Positions 11,896-24,345 of a stretch of DNA of 64,000 nucleotides are shown here, in pieces; position 1 is the first letter of the stretch, and the number at the start of each line of letters is the position of its first letter. The stretch is taken from the NCBI GenBank assembly GCA_026874595.1, contig CM049321.1, forward strand, positions 17,617,979 through 17,681,978, written 5' to 3'. The position numbers were made by a program, and so were the translations under genes. This stretch comes from Sipunculus nudus. Lineage: Eukaryota > Annelida > Sipuncula > Golfingiida > Sipunculidae. The notes under the pieces are model-generated. The model saw only the letters and a program-made list of their open reading frames with translations, searched no databases and had not been told where the DNA came from.

Positions 11896-12744
11896 ACATT
11901 TGAGGTCCAAGGGGCTGACAATACACGAGCAAAGGTCCTTGCTTGGCAGCCATATTTGATTCTGGTTCAGCCAGTTGTTCTAAAGTTAATATCGCTACTT
12001 TCTGTATGCTCTGTTTTTATATAGGTCACGTGACGACGTCCCTCTTCGATAAATATAATATGCATTGTGCTCTCCAGGCTGTTTGATCTAGTTTGCTCAC
12101 TTAATGATTCAGCTCTAGTAATAAAAGATTTTAAAGGTATACATAAGGAGACTTATCCTATGCTAGAAGGACTCCCTCCATCAAGGTATGCCATAAAATT
12201 AAATTAAATAATGGTCCAACCTTCCATATTTATGCATTGCAATTCATTGAACAAAAAAAATCAGGTGATATTGACACAAAGATATAATTAGAAACAAGAA
12301 AACAGGGAAATGCCCAATGCCAAACTTTCCAAAACTGGTTCAATTCTTTAGGAACATTTAGAGATTTTGTGTCGTGAAAAACAGATGATGTCGACTGACT
12401 TTCGTCATATCCAGGCTCTAGGATAATGGTGATAAGTATAACGAATGACTATCTTGCAACCCCATCCCAATGCTCTCGGAATAAATAAGAGTACAAATCT
12501 TCAATTTATCTGACATCGAAAGCTCAGGAATCTTTCACAGGACACCCAAATCATGCATTAGTAGTAAGCGTGGAGCAGGAACGTTGGCCACACAACCAAC
12601 TACCCTACTATGACGTCACATTTTTACCCTGACTTAGAATCAGCAACTGTGTCTCAAAGTCAATATTATAGGATCTCAAAAGCGGATAAATAGTCTGTAT
12701 TTTGTAGGCTCTCACAAAGGGAAGCTTTGAATTAATTAAAAAAA
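11896..12744. other. Non-coding stretch
   Basis: One TGACGTCA palindrome lies within CTATGACGTCACATT near 12610. Nothing else is supported. Confidence 0.45.
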
Positions 12745-13060
12745 GGTGAAGGTCGGGGTTTATGTATCACCGACGATGTCAGTCTCATCCGACTTTACAC
12801 TTTGCCTTCCTGGCATTTCAGGCTGTTCATTCTTGTAGCTTTTCTCGGCTCCCTAGGGAGCCTGCAACCAAAGCAGCCATGCCAGGCGCTAGAAGATTAT
12901 TCGTTCTACAATGGCCTTCCTCCTATGACCAATACCCATTCACTCCTGGGTCGGGAGAACGATCCCTTTGTAAAGGCTATGCCTAGGAGTCTTAGACGGC
13001 GGTCAGATAGTGACGTGAACCCACAACCTTGCGGGTCACAAGTCCAGCGCCCTTAACCTT
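12745..13060 (-). mobile_element. tRNA-derived SINE, family C
   Basis: Read on the minus strand from 13058, the sequence starts like a tRNA: GGTTAAGGGCGCTGGACTTG (A-box region), then GTGGGTTCACGTC, a degenerate B box complementary to 13012-13021, at normal tRNA spacing. A GC-rich unrelated body follows with CGACCCAGGAGTGAATGGG and GCTTTGGTTGCAGGCTCCC. The element fades into an A/T-rich tail near 12745. Open frames at 12762-12986 and 12802-13056 are shadows of this GC-rich body. This is the only copy of the family in the window. Confidence 0.65.
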
Positions 13061-13064
13061 GTTT

Positions 13065-13370
13065 TATACAATGTTATGGTTCTGTGTATGAGTAAACACA
13101 GTTCAGGTGGATCTTTTTATCAGTACAAATATGTGTAACCAGAGGCCCGATGCGCGACAACTCCTAAACGAGGAGTTCAAACAGGCAGAAAACAAAACAC
13201 GGAAGAAACACTGGATGGAAGCATGAAAAATCTTGACGTGTGACGTTGCTCAGGCTTTTTTTCACCACTGATCGCAAGTTTTTTTTTTTTTTTCCACTGT
13301 GTACAGGAGTTAGTAAACAGGTAAAGACACGAAATATTGGTAGAAACCATCATATTTTACAGAGAAATCA
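13065..13370 (+). repeat. Dispersed repeat family F, copy 1
   Basis: The segment is homologous over ~300 bp to 39075-39420. Shared landmarks in order are TTATGGTTCTGTGTATG, an AGAGGCCCGATGCG/AGAGGTCCAATCG block, AGAAAACAAAACACGGAA, a CACCACTGATCGCA/TACCACTGGTCGCA block, and GAAATATTGG followed by an ATATTTT block. This copy lies against SINE C and carries a poly(T) run (~15) near 13279-13293. The class is unknown. Confidence 0.6.
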
Positions 13371-13394
13371 CAATACTTTATATATTTAACATAC

Positions 13395-13814
13395 TTTTTT
13401 AATTTTTTTTCTCTAAAAGAGTTTTTGGTGGAGGTAACCGCCTCATTTTTAATGCTAAATTAACTACGTATATGTACGTTTCATTCCGGCTTCGGACTTC
13501 TTGACCGGACAGTATCAACCGCTTCCTCTCGTTTTACATCCCGGCATGAACCAGACCCGGTGACTTCTGCACCTGCGGGCCTTGGGTGCGTAATGATCCC
13601 CATTGCTGGGTCATATAATCGAGGAACCCCCGAAAGGCGCACTCGTTTGTGAGTGAGACATGGCCGTTGGGCTCGGCCTTCCGATTAAGCCTGCAGAGCG
13701 CTCACCCTGGGTTGCGGACGACTGTGAAAAATTTCACTGCCTCGGCTGATATTCGAAATTAAAATCTCCCGGCTTCGAGTCCTGTGCTCTACCCCTGAGC
13801 CACAGAAGTCGGTC
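13395..13814 (-). mobile_element. tRNA-derived SINE, family A, copy 1
   Basis: On the minus strand the head is GACTTCTGTGGCTCAGGGGT, containing the A box. The B-box position (rc of 13749-13760) has decayed to TTTCGAA. The body shares CGGTCGTCCGCAACCCAGGG, CTGCAGGCTTAATC, GACCCAGCAATGGGGATCAT and CGCAGGTGCAGAAG-type blocks with copies at 56085-56380 and 61703-62112. Homology to the last copy continues through GAGAGGAAGCGG and a GAGGCGGTTACCTCC block, so the full element is about 410 bp. At the position where copy 2 has 15 C, this copy has 5. Confidence 0.75.
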
Positions 13815-16800
13815 GTATCTAACATACGTTATATGAAAATAGATTCCTTTAGAATAAAGGGGATAAAGAGGCGTACCAGTGCCCTTAAATTCCTAGAAAC
13901 TCGCACTGCAAGCAAAGGAGTATAAATATTTCTACCCCTTAATAAATAAAATGACTTAACTGGAAATGCCAGTAGCAGCGCATTTCCAAACAGCCTTCAA
14001 CTTTCCTGGTCAAGATACAAAGTCCATGCAGAGTATTAATTATTGCCTGCGTCATACCATGGGTGCCTAATATTTTCAATTACAACTGCCAATGTACCCC
14101 CTTAAAACGAAACGCCAATACCTATTCCTTTGATGTCCACCGCTAGACTTGATCCGTCTTTTGGTGCCGGGCATCAACAATTTATTTGAACCGCCGCGTG
14201 ACTCTGAGACGCTCAAGTAATATGATTTTATAGATTTGGCATCTGCTTGCTATTTCTTTCATTTCTTTGCAGTAAAGAAACCTTAATCGATTTGATATAT
14301 GGCATAGGATGTTGGCTGGGAAAACTCGTCATAGAGCTCTTATAGTGTTATATACCCCGGTTGATATATCACTTCCTATGATTTTAAGGAACTTGGTCCA
14401 CATCGGCGAAGGGATCATGCGAAAATCGATAAAACACTTTGTAAAGAAATTCATGCAGTTTTACTGTTCCGGTATTGTACATGAAGAAAACCACTACAAA
14501 GAAAATAATGCATTCGTGAACACATAGAAAATTGGGTTAATTATACTCAATAGATCGTCTTTCTCGATTTCACTTTGAGGTTTTCCTTAGTTCCCCCTGA
14601 CTCTATTTGGAATCTTGCCTTTGCAAAAAAGTTAATTACTCTTTTGGTATTATAATATTGTATAATGAAGCCACCCATTTTCCTGTCAGTGGTTCTTTAT
14701 TACTGTGGTGACAATTTTAATGTCTCAGACTCATTTGCACATAATTCCACAAGTTCTTAAGATTGCGAAATAATTAGCATGTGAGTTTATTCTATAGATT
14801 AATGACATATACCTTATGTTGATGGGGCGATGCCAGCAATTCAGTTATAGATTAGTAAATAAAACATGTAAAATGATCAAGGTCTTAGCTTGTTTTGAGG
14901 ATGAACGACCAATTATTGCCAATCGAAGTATAAGCTAGATTTAACTTTACATTTATTTATTTTTTTTTTTAGTTTATTTCTGCTATCTGTCTGGCTCTTT
15001 GTTTTTGTTTTTGGATTTTTTTAATATCTTAAACGGTGATAGATTTGAGTTTAATTGTCTAGCCCGCGAGTCCTTTGAGTAGAAGTCCTAGTCCAGGCCA
15101 ACTGAGTCCAAGTCTGAGTTCTTGAGGTATTAGTCAAGGTCTACCTTTGCCGAGAACAAATATCTGAGAAAAAGCGAGTCGAAATTTGGATTTTAAATTA
15201 ATATGTGTACCTCATTGGTACATAGTCTTCACTGTAGTTTCAAATCTTATTCGGCTAAATGTCATTCATATTAAGACATATAGGATCCAATTTCATAAAC
15301 ACCAATATAAAATCACAATGGTCCAATTACTCCTGATCTTGTTACATTCTGTCAAGACCACATGTGTAAGTTCTCAGGGTGTCTCCCAAATAAGAACGTC
15401 AGAGCGTCAAGTTTTTATTGCAGTATGGTGGACTGAGCTGGCGTTTCCCCAGTCTAATCCCAAGTTCAAAGCAAGGACCATTGGCTTCCAAATATGAGTC
15501 CGAGTTTCTTAATAAAAAGACTGGGAACTCGAATTCAAAATTGTTGATGTATTCCAGTTTAATTTTGTCGATATGTGTTCTTTCATGCAATAAAAAATCC
15601 GTTTGGATAATGACTTAGGTACAGATGACAGATGGTAGCTCTAGGCTGCACGTGGTATGGTGGTAAATGGGTTGGATTATGGAATTAAGGTTTCAACCAA
15701 TACATAATTGGCGAAATGGTGAAATTTTCAAAGACTCAAATACAGAAATTAAGAGATACATGTATCTCTCAATCATAAGACCTGCCTTGACTTCAGAACT
15801 GCTCCCACACCTACACACCCACACAAACGTATTCCTGCATATATGATCTGAAGTCACTAGGAAATTAGTTCACATTTCTGCATCTTTCTCAAAAGAAGAA
15901 GCGGGAATCATGAAAAATGATTAAGGCTATAAAATATGTTTATATTTTTTAAGTTGATATAAAATAAGATACCTGAGAGAGGATATGGCTGCAATCACGT
16001 GACTATTTAGGTATTCGATCTGTTATGATAATGTTCGCTATTATTATTAACATTTCCACCTAGATATGTGTAGCCGCACGACTACTAGCACTAGGGTACC
16101 CCCGCCGTATGTTAAGCACAATGTCATTTTTCAGTAACACAAGTTAATCTGGTCGGTCACTTAACACATGCTGGCCCTAATACTCCTGAATGGGGCTCTA
16201 AATGGAGACAAAGGTATCGCCCCGTGTCATATAATCATTTTAGTGATCCACATTACCTCCAAAAGTTAATGGATTGTTCCATATTTTTCTTTAAAATAAT
16301 CAAATCATAACCCTTTGCGTAACATAAAAAGCAACTACCACAAGGGGAAAATAACACCTGGTCGAGTTATCATAGAAAGCCTGTATACGTGGCCGTAATG
16401 CATTTCCTTTCCAAATATAAGCTTTGAATAGGCTTATGACATATTCTGCCTAAGTTTACAACAGACGTTTAAAAATAATCAATATTTGTGCTGTACTAAG
16501 TAACTGTACCGTGTAGCTCTTGCTATTAAACCACAGTTGGTTCAGAATTTGCAACTGACTTCCCTGGCTTTAGTTTTTAATCAACTCGACAAATGTTATA
16601 CATAGAGCCGGGGTTCATGGAAATGGAATCTCAGCAGTATTCGTAAAAAGATTAATTAAGAATTTTGCGTTTGTTGACATGTGGTGACTTTCAGCCATGG
16701 GCAACCCATATACCGTCCGGCGAGAGCGTACAAGAGAACCTTTAATGATTGTGAAACAAATTTAACAAGTGCAATACAGAAAGAGGCATTCTCATGTAAT

Positions 16801-17319
16801 GTTGGCCCAAGCAATCCTTATCTCAGATACGGTATTACAACTCGAGCTTTTCAATCCATGGCATAAGTATTAATAAACATCCATAGATGGTCCTGATTAT
16901 CTATGAAACTTTCATATCGCGTTCAAGCAGCCTTTTTTACACCGCGTGAATAGGCGCTATATGGTTGCCCTTTGATTTATGCATTATGATTATTGGAATT
17001 TTGCAGCGAGTTGAAAGAAACGATATTTTGATCATGGGGAGAAAGTACACTTAATTATACGAATGCATGAATAAATGAAACAGCGTGGGTTTTCCTCTAA
17101 AGTCATGAGGACGTGGCTGATAATTTGTCTCAGCGCGCTTTATTGTCAAAAATATGGAAGCTATATTTAGAAATATCCTCATATATCATTTTGGACTGCC
17201 GTCCTAGTCTAGGCCATGATTCACACACATTTAATGCGAACTCGATGAAAGAGTGTGTCCTCAGCAATGGAGAAACCATCATGACGAAAATGCAAAAGCG
17301 CGTAACACAGAGAAGGAGA
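13815..17319. other. AT-rich stretch with AGTCC-rich low-complexity patches
   Basis: GAGTCC/AAGTCC/CAAGTCTGAG words cluster at 15064-15175 and again around 15480-15535. A similar patch is at 34734-34812. They look like remnants of one low-complexity element. Open frames at 14309-14527 and 15186-15497 carry no recognisable motif. Confidence 0.45.
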
Positions 17320-17435
17320 ATGAGAGACAGACAGACAGACATATAGGCAGACACTTCAACTGAGAAAGATACAGTGGAAAAGAGACAGTCAAGCAGATAT
17401 CTAGAGAGACAGACAGACAAATTGAATATAAAAGT

Positions 17436-17485
<50 letters not shown>

Positions 17486-17630
17486 CCATATCGAAATATA
17501 ATCGTTTCTTTTTTATTGTTTTTTTTTTCTCTTTGTATTATAGCAGAGAAGACAGATAGAGAGGCAGTGGCAGAGAGCGACAGAATGGAGAAAAAGTGGA
17601 CAGAAAAGAAAAACAAAGCAGGAAAAGACC
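17320..17630 (+). repeat. Purine-rich tract with (GA)n microsatellite
   Basis: GACA and AGAC repeats lead into a pure (GA)n array at about 17440-17481. A further AGAGAGG/AGACAG purine-rich stretch follows after a short T-rich interruption. The complementary (CT)n strand explains the Ser/Leu-rich minus-strand frames at 17130-17616. Confidence 0.9.
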
Positions 17631-18670
17631 ATTAAATTTGAAGGAATTTTTAGCAAAGCCAGGAAGGACAAAACGTTTCCAAAGGTTCTATTGACAAACT
17701 AAAGCATAGACGGCAGAATGGTATACAGCAACACGTTTGTTGCGAGGTTCTCGTTAAATCAGCTGTCTCGTCTGCCTGCGGATTTTCAGAACCAGTCCCC
17801 TCGAGAATGAAAATCAATCTTTGCTCTCACTAACAGACAATCCTCTAAAATATGGTCAATACCATGTCAGAGGGAAATTTGTCACTGATACGCAGTGTCG
17901 GGCATTTCTAAATCCACCTGTCTTGTTTTTCATATACATTACTCGAAATTGAGTATTATTAAATACCGGTATTTTTTTTTACCCGACATTTTGTTAATAT
18001 TTTCATATCTGAATATAAAACCTTTGAAAAAATTAATAAAATGTTTCTTACGTTTATCAATCTTTTATAGATAAGCAAAAGTTGACGAAGAGTTAATTCT
18101 GCTTCAGATGTTAATGACTTCCGTACGTTCAAATGCAAAGGGATTTTACATGGTCTGGCTGAATCAAAATGGTCCGAAAATAGTGAGTACAGACCAGTAA
18201 GATTTATGTTTACCAAATGTAATTCAGTCGCATTCAGAAATATTAAATCAATATTGCTTTACCGGTTAGATATTGCAATTATTGGTTAGGAATGCCCGGT
18301 AGTGCAGCATTCCAGACGTCTAGTTTCAGGCTCTGCGTGCTTTCAATGGCTTTATCTATGTAAGAAGAGGTTGAATTCGCCCTTTGAAAGAGACATGAAA
18401 CATTACCTTTATAAGTGTAAAATATGTCCGAACAGCCGTCTAATACACTGATAACACGGACAGACTGACGTCACTACTCATTCATATAGGTATTATTTCA
18501 ATGCTGGTCAGCAGTACTTAATAGATATTTACTGCATCCAGCTAATTCGATGAATTTATTGCCTTGAGAGAGGTAGCCGCATACTTAGTCTACCTGCTGA
18601 TCTGAATCCCCCAGGCTACTACGCACAATTTGCAAATTTCGTTAGGACCTTAGTATTAAATCCATTGTGA
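17631..18670. other. Non-coding stretch
   Basis: One TGACGTCA palindrome occurs near 18467. No coding or repeat family signal was recognised. Confidence 0.45.
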
Positions 18671-18830
18671 TTACCTCCGCGGTGGGTTATGCTTTTGCAG
18701 GCATTGGTTTGTGTGTTAGAAACAATCCTCAACATTTATTTTAACAGAATTTAATGAAATTTTAAGGATAAATCGGCAAAGAAACAAGGAACGATTGATT
18801 ACATTTTGGAGGTGATCTATGCATTAATAA
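18671..18830 (+). repeat. Repeat family G, copy 1 (diverged)
   Basis: TTACCTCCGCGGTGGGTTAT, GGCATTGGTTTGTGTG, TTTAATGAAATTTTAAGGAT and GATTACATTTTGGAGGTGAT align in order with the better-preserved copy at 19955-20248. At the position of that copy's 20-G run this copy has only GGG. Confidence 0.6.
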
Positions 18831-18909
18831 TCCCGAAAAGAGTGTTTTATGGGGTTTTATAGCACGTTTGTTTTAAAGCGGGGACGTAGCAAGTGACGAT
18901 ATGGCCATA

Positions 18910-18950
18910 TTTGAAGACGTCACAAAGGATAATGACGTCACTCCACGTGA
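18910..18950. promoter_or_regulatory. CRE/E-box cluster
   Basis: Within 35 bp lie GACGTCAC (18916-18923), a perfect TGACGTCA (18933-18940) and CACGTG (18944-18949). CREB/ATF and bHLH factors recognise these sequences in animals. No transcript can be tied to them here. Confidence 0.35.
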
Positions 18951-19954
18951 AAGTGCCGTTTCCCTGAAAGGTGTCGGTAAATCAACGTACAGCGTGGGGC
19001 CATGGTTAATTGTTGTTTGTTGTGTTTATATAAATAGTCCTGGGCCCTGTTGCAATTAGAATGTAAATGACTTAAGCCCCCCATAGGAGACAGGTCCCAA
19101 AACCCGACTAAGCAAGCCTGTTGCAGTAACGCTGTTTTAGCATAGACCGGTGAAAGTCCTGGAAATCCCCTTTTTCAACGCTACCTATAGGCGGTTAAGT
19201 GACACCTTTTAAACCTCCGTATCGCCAAAGATATTATTATTTTTACATATACAGTTATTATCATATTTGTTCAACTGCTTTGTAAATATCATCTTACAAT
19301 TAAATTAGTCAATAAATGCGGTCACATCTTGTTTTGTAAAGGGACAGAAGGATACCAAAACGATCCACGTGACATTTGATACATCCAGGTATAGAATAGT
19401 CATTACATAAAAATAAGTGAAGCAACGTACATTACATAATTTCAGTAAAACTACATACATTTTAACATGACATTTTTTTCATGTCCTCAAAACTGGTGGT
19501 AATGGGTATCAAGTTCAGCCTTTAACGTTTTAAGAATTTGTTGTGCATGAAAATATTGATATACACAAATATTATACGGAATAAAAGAGATATATATTGC
19601 AGGCAAGTCTGCAGTTCTGCTGCATTTAATTGATACTCCATTTATAGTACAACAGTTTGTCTAGTTATTGTTACTGGTTCATTACAAATGGACTTCTTCA
19701 TATTTCATGAATTAACGGTACACATATATTTTCTCCACTGATGAATGACCTTAAAATGTGCAGACGTTGCATGTATTGTCAGATGTTCAAATGTAAAACA
19801 AAACACTGTTTCGTTCAGGTTCTCACATCTGGTTGTCAAGGATGTTACAAACTTTTGATCAGCCTTTGGCTAGGTTTCGAGGGCTCATTTATGTCAGTTC
19901 CTTCAGGAGTAATGTATTAGTCTGCAGATATTTTCGGCTTTACCTGTTTATTTA
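18951..19954. other. Non-coding stretch
   Basis: Around 19035-19200 there are GGGCCCTGTTGCA and CCTGTTGCAG words that could be part of an eroded DNA element. No terminal repeats could be paired. Confidence 0.4.
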
Positions 19955-20248
19955 CTCGGCCAAGCGGGGGGGGGGGGGGGGGGGGTTATGTTTTTGCGGG
20001 CGTTGGTTTGTTTGTTTGACTGTTATCATTATTACTCTAAAAGTAAATGATGGATTTTGATGAAATTTTCAGGATAGGTTGGCTATGATAAATGGAACAA
20101 TTGATTAAATTTTGTGCGTGATTTGGATCACCATTTGGATCCAAGAATTTTAACAGGGAAAATGCTGCATTTCTGACAATGTCATATGAGGGTAATGAGC
20201 TACCTTGGCGGAGGTCTGCGCTCTCTGAGTGCATTTCTAGTTTCTTCA
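19955..20248 (+). repeat. Repeat family G, copy 2
   Basis: The copy runs from GGCCAAGC through a 20-G run (19966-19985), GGTTATGTTTTTGCGGGCGT, TTGATGAAATTTTCAGGATA, TTTGGATCACCATTTGGATC, to GGCGGAGGTCTGCGCTCTC and GAGTGCATTTCTAGTTTCTT. I recognise this combination as a repeat widespread in animal genomes, though I cannot name its class with certainty. Related copies are at 18671-18830 and 54920-55090. Confidence 0.7.
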
Positions 20249-20354
20249 TATTATGACTATTGTATTATTGTAACTTCTTGCATATCAAACTAGATTTTAG
20301 AAAGCTAAGTGTTAGGTTCCTATAATGTGGTCATCTTTATCCTCATACAACAGG

Positions 20355-20373
20355 CAGCGCCACCTGCAGGCCA
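20355..20373 (-). promoter_or_regulatory. CTCF-like motif, strong match
   Basis: CAGCGCCACCTGCAGGCCA agrees with the reverse complement of the CTCF consensus at about 15 of 19 positions, including the GCAGGTGGCGCT core. The protein and its motif are conserved across bilaterians. Occupancy cannot be judged from sequence. Confidence 0.4.
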
Positions 20374-21659
20374 TAGACCTTTCATGTAAAAATCGTTACC
20401 ACTAGCATGTTTTACTCTCAGATACACACGCATAAATATATCCATCCAGTACACACGTGTTTATGACATTGCAGCAATATTGATCCTAACAGGTCAAGAT
20501 ATATATTCATGATATAGAAAACGGGATGAATGGGAGAGCCCTCTGGAAGCAGATTCCACAGAAACCGCTACTAATCAGCATGCACAAAGCATATATGGAG
20601 ACGATGTATTTGGATACAATGGAAACTGATCTGCTCGCCCACGTTCCGAGTACATATGTAGTTAAAGATTGTCTAACTCGTAATAATATACATAACACTA
20701 ATTTTTTAAACTAATATTCAGACATATTCGTCGGTTTAAACTTCGTATGCTTAGTATTTCCGTGGTGTTTAAAAATTGTTTAATCGGGTTATTAAATTCT
20801 TGCTTTTTAAATACTTGTCATTCATTACTTGTCGGGGGGGGGGGGGGGACTTGATGGTGCTTAAGAGATTAAATACTTCAACAAAGGAAAGATATACTAA
20901 CTTTTAATGCTCAGTTGAACATGTTTTGATCGAAATTTCATTGATTTCTGTGTATATGAAAAATATAAAATAATAATTATTAAACTTGATGGAAATTAAT
21001 TTATCGATTCACATCTTTTAATGCAGGTTTAAAGAAGGCTAGTATTACGATGCAGCAGATAAACCATGCCCGATAAGGGGTCTGAAGTGAATCATCTGTG
21101 CTTTGTTGTTTTATATCTAAGCTGTGTAAAGATGTATAAGGCAACACCCTAACAAGTCCCAACTATACTGTTCCGGGGTTGAGTCAGTCAGTTCAGCGCC
21201 ACCTCTCTGAGCCTCGCTGAGCTAAAGTTGTTTGCCAGTGGCCTCATCAAGATAGTTCACAGGTCCCCATGCCGAGGTGTCATTTCGGTTTATTGTGTGT
21301 CTGTAAAATGTAGACAACAAAGGGATTCATATAGGATTACTCCTTCAAAAACCACGTAATGTGGTTCTAGCCAAATTATGTCCTGTTCACTGAACATGTT
21401 GTTTACTTACTTGTTACGAAAGAATTTTGTTTAATAAAAAAATAGGAGAATGAACTGTGGGTCGCAATATCTGTTGGTTAAGGATATATTGGAATATATA
21501 TATAATTACGAAGTCATAAGCTTTAACTATAACACGAAATTCCTTTATGTTGATCTGTCGAGATTTTAACTTTATGTCATTGGCTCTTCCCCTGCTTTAT
21601 CTGTAGAATATATGTGATTTCTGACTTTCTTTACGTACATATACAGGAAATTAAGGTGG
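20374..21659. other. AT-rich stretch with poly(G) run
   Basis: A G run of 15 lies at 20834-20848. A weaker CTCF-like core, CAGCGCCACCTC, lies at 21194-21205. Nothing coding was recognised. Confidence 0.45.
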
Positions 21660-22050
21660 AAAGGAAGACTCTTAGGCACTAAGCCTAGGTATCACTTGCC
21701 ACGTCCTTCTACGGTGTCTCACGGTTCAGCTACGCCGAATAAGAACGTGGCAGTGTCGGGAATAAACGTGATGAAATTTAAGCCCGCGTTCTCTTGACGT
21801 TCGCGGCACATTCTTCCTACGGTATTTCATGTTCATCCACGGGGCTGCTAAGGTTATAACCACGTAAAACGTGGCTTGTTGTAGAAGAACGCGGGTAGCC
21901 CCCGTTCCTCCCAGTGCTCGCCACGTTCTCGCTACGGTACTGCTACTGTCACTTACTTTCTCCTACCGCAGTGTCGCGTCAGCGTCACAATAACTACGTT
22001 CAATCACGTTTTCCTACGGTATCCTACTGCAATGGACCACGATTTTGGGA
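21660..22050. repeat. CpG-rich degenerate repeat around CTACGGTA
   Basis: CTACGGT with a flanking CACGTTCT/CACATTCTT phrase occurs near 21711, 21818, 21935 and 22014, at roughly 80-120 bp spacing. Inverted relatives (AGAACGTGG, GAAGAACGCGGG) lie between. The block is much richer in CpG than its surroundings. It looks like a decayed tandem or palindromic array, and I cannot fix a single unit length. Confidence 0.45.
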
Positions 22051-23830
22051 GACAAGAGGATTTTCCGTGGCCACTGGGTGCATATTTCTGTGTTAGGGTC
22101 CACGTTTTGTCCTGTTCGTTTTGAACATTTCCAAGAGAACGTTTACCCCGCACGACCACCCACGTTCATTCACGCCCCCCCCCCCCCCACACCCCCACCC
22201 CCACCCGTACAATAGTTTCCTTCCACATGGCGGAGTCTTGCATTCCTTAGAATGCAGATTTTTAGGTTTAACATATTTAACAATGAGAGCAAGGCTCATT
22301 GCGTATATTAGATAAAATATCTTTTAACGATGTTTCGCACTGTATGTAGACAAAAAAAAAACACAAGTTCATGACTAGTTTCTGTCAATCATAATTGGAG
22401 ATAAAAATAATCGCTTATACTTGATGGTATAGTGAGAGTAAGATATTTACTTGTATTTGATCCGTTTTTTATTTACCACAAGCAGGTGCACTTCAATGAA
22501 TCAAAACAATGATGAAATTACAAATTTCCGCAAGATCTAAACATGAGGTCTGTCTGTCTGCCTTCATGGAATATTGTGAGGAATATATTTTTTAACGATC
22601 GATATAAACAATACATTTTAAGATTCAACGTATATAAATGGTACAAGCTTTGTTTTGGTCAGGGAAGACATATTTTTTAATGAAAGGCCTGTTAAAAGGT
22701 ACCCATTTATAGAAAGTAATAACATTAATATTTTTTAATCAATAATATAAAGGTGAAACTTTAGGGATTTTATTATCTCATATCACCATGATTATAAATA
22801 GAAAAACATACGTACCTACAGAGTTCATGATGGGATAAGATTCTTCTGCTATTCTTCGTAGTAATACTGGAATTGTTTATGGGGAAAATGATAACCAGAG
22901 CATCTGCTCAAGAAATCGTAACATTTCCGATCATTGCAAACAAAAAAAAAACAACACATATGATACATATATACAAGATTAACGTGAAATGAAAAAGTAG
23001 ATTCCAGGAAATCGTTTCAGTGGGCTCTATTTAGTCTTCGTATATTAAAAGGTTGTATTCATCTGTTAAAGAAATACTGCATTAAAGAAATACGTTTTCT
23101 ACGTTATAAGTATGCACGAAGAAATGCAGTTATCGCGGTCACATTTTCAATTCCCGGTGTATCGAGTTCAGATTACTGCGACTCATATTATCCCCCGGGA
23201 GTAACTTGAAACCCGATTTCATTCTACTGTCACGGTTTCATATTACCTCTCATCAAATGAGTCGTTTATATGTATGTTTATTTATACACTCCTTTTTGGC
23301 ATAAAATAAAAAGGAGAAAATCTCTTATGAATATTGACCAATAATCATTTAACTGTTTTTCAGTATAAATAACATTTTAAGACTTTTAATCAGGCATGGA
23401 GACAAGCTTTGAGGCCGGTATCTATCTTTATTAAATAAGCATACCATGAGTTGAGTGCACAACCATTTATTATTTCATCAAAATCAGCAATGGTGTAATT
23501 AGAACGTTGCATGGATAATTGCCCATGTGGGTAATTTGAAATGGTGTAAGAGAGAAGGAGTTTAAAGTGATACATCAAAACTTCATTATACATTTTTCTT
23601 GAAACATTTTAGGTCATGGTGTAAATGTTTAACATGACCACCACGCTTGAAATATTATTGTTTGAATTCCCAAAGGTGGGGCGTTAGACAGGGTTCAGTG
23701 TAGATTCGTCAAACAAGTGCTAACTGTATCACTAATATGCTCGGTTAAAAATTTGGTGTCAAAATAAGAACGAAATATCTTGGATTTAATCCGTTTAATT
23801 TCAAACAGCAAACAAGTATGTCTTCCGTGG
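22051..23830. other. AT-rich stretch with poly(C) run
   Basis: A C run of 14 (22175-22188) is followed by ACACCCCCACCCCCACCC. The remainder is AT-rich with no supported gene. Confidence 0.5.
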
Positions 23831-24203
23831 GTTCTGTTACATTCACTACGCTTCGGCCTTTTGAAATCAGTTCGGCAAAGTCTAAACAAAAGGCCTCACT
23901 CACACCTCTTGGGGGGGGGGGGGGGTCTTCCGGGGCTGCCCTAAAACAAATAAAAAATTAACAAATCGCATTTGTTGAAATACGTTTATCACTATAAATT
24001 ATGTCATAAAACATTCATCCATTTAAATGTAATGACACTTTTTATGTCTTAGTTTCGTACCGTTTTGGCCCCTGTACTGCGTTCCATGTTCCGGTCCGTT
24101 CCGTGTTTTAGGGCAGCCCCGGAAGACCCCCCAGGAGGTGTAAGTGTGGCCTTTTGTTTAGACTTTGCCGAACTGAATTCAAAAGGCCGAAGCGTAGTGA
24201 ATG
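23831..24203. repeat. Long inverted repeat, ~115-bp arms
   Basis: The left arm 23831-23947 contains CACTACGCTTCGGCCTTTTG, AGTTCGGCAAAGTCTAAACA, a G run and TCTTCCGGGGCTGCCCTAAA. The right arm 24104-24203 carries these as reverse complements in reverse order. The ~155-bp spacer is AT-rich. The arms differ slightly, except at one place: the left arm has 15 G (23911-23925) where the right arm has CCCCCC. Such a hairpin could be a foldback element or an inverted duplication. Frames at 24049-24321 and 24065-24247 are shadows. Confidence 0.8.
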
Positions 24204-24345
24204 GTTCTGTTAATGACGGTGTTTTGATTATTGTTAAGATTGCCTGATGTACAGCGACAGGACGGATGTCTATTGCAGTAGAGGTTTCCGTGTGACTTGG
24301 GTCACGACTCAGAGTAAGCAAATATAAATGTCTACTGACTTGTTT
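24195..24345 (+). repeat. Dispersed repeat family E, copy 2
   Basis: GTTAAGATTG, GTGACTTGGGTCACGACTCA and AAATATAAATGTCTACTGAC match the copies at 7595-7755 and 34460-34615 in order. It abuts the right arm of the inverted repeat. The middle block (TTACCAGCC) is missing. Confidence 0.55.

Noticed and set aside
12762-13056. Two overlapping plus-strand frames of 74-84 codons
   Set aside because: They read through the GC-rich body of SINE C in antisense.
17130-17616. Serine/leucine-rich minus-strand frames
   Set aside because: They are translations of the (GA)n/(CT)n microsatellite.
19035-19200. GGGCCCTGTTGCA ... CCTGTTGCAG as DNA transposon ends
   Set aside because: The words are in direct rather than inverted orientation, and no target duplication could be found.
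24049-24321. 90-codon minus-strand frame
   Set aside because: It overlaps the right arm of the inverted repeat and family E, with no protein motif.
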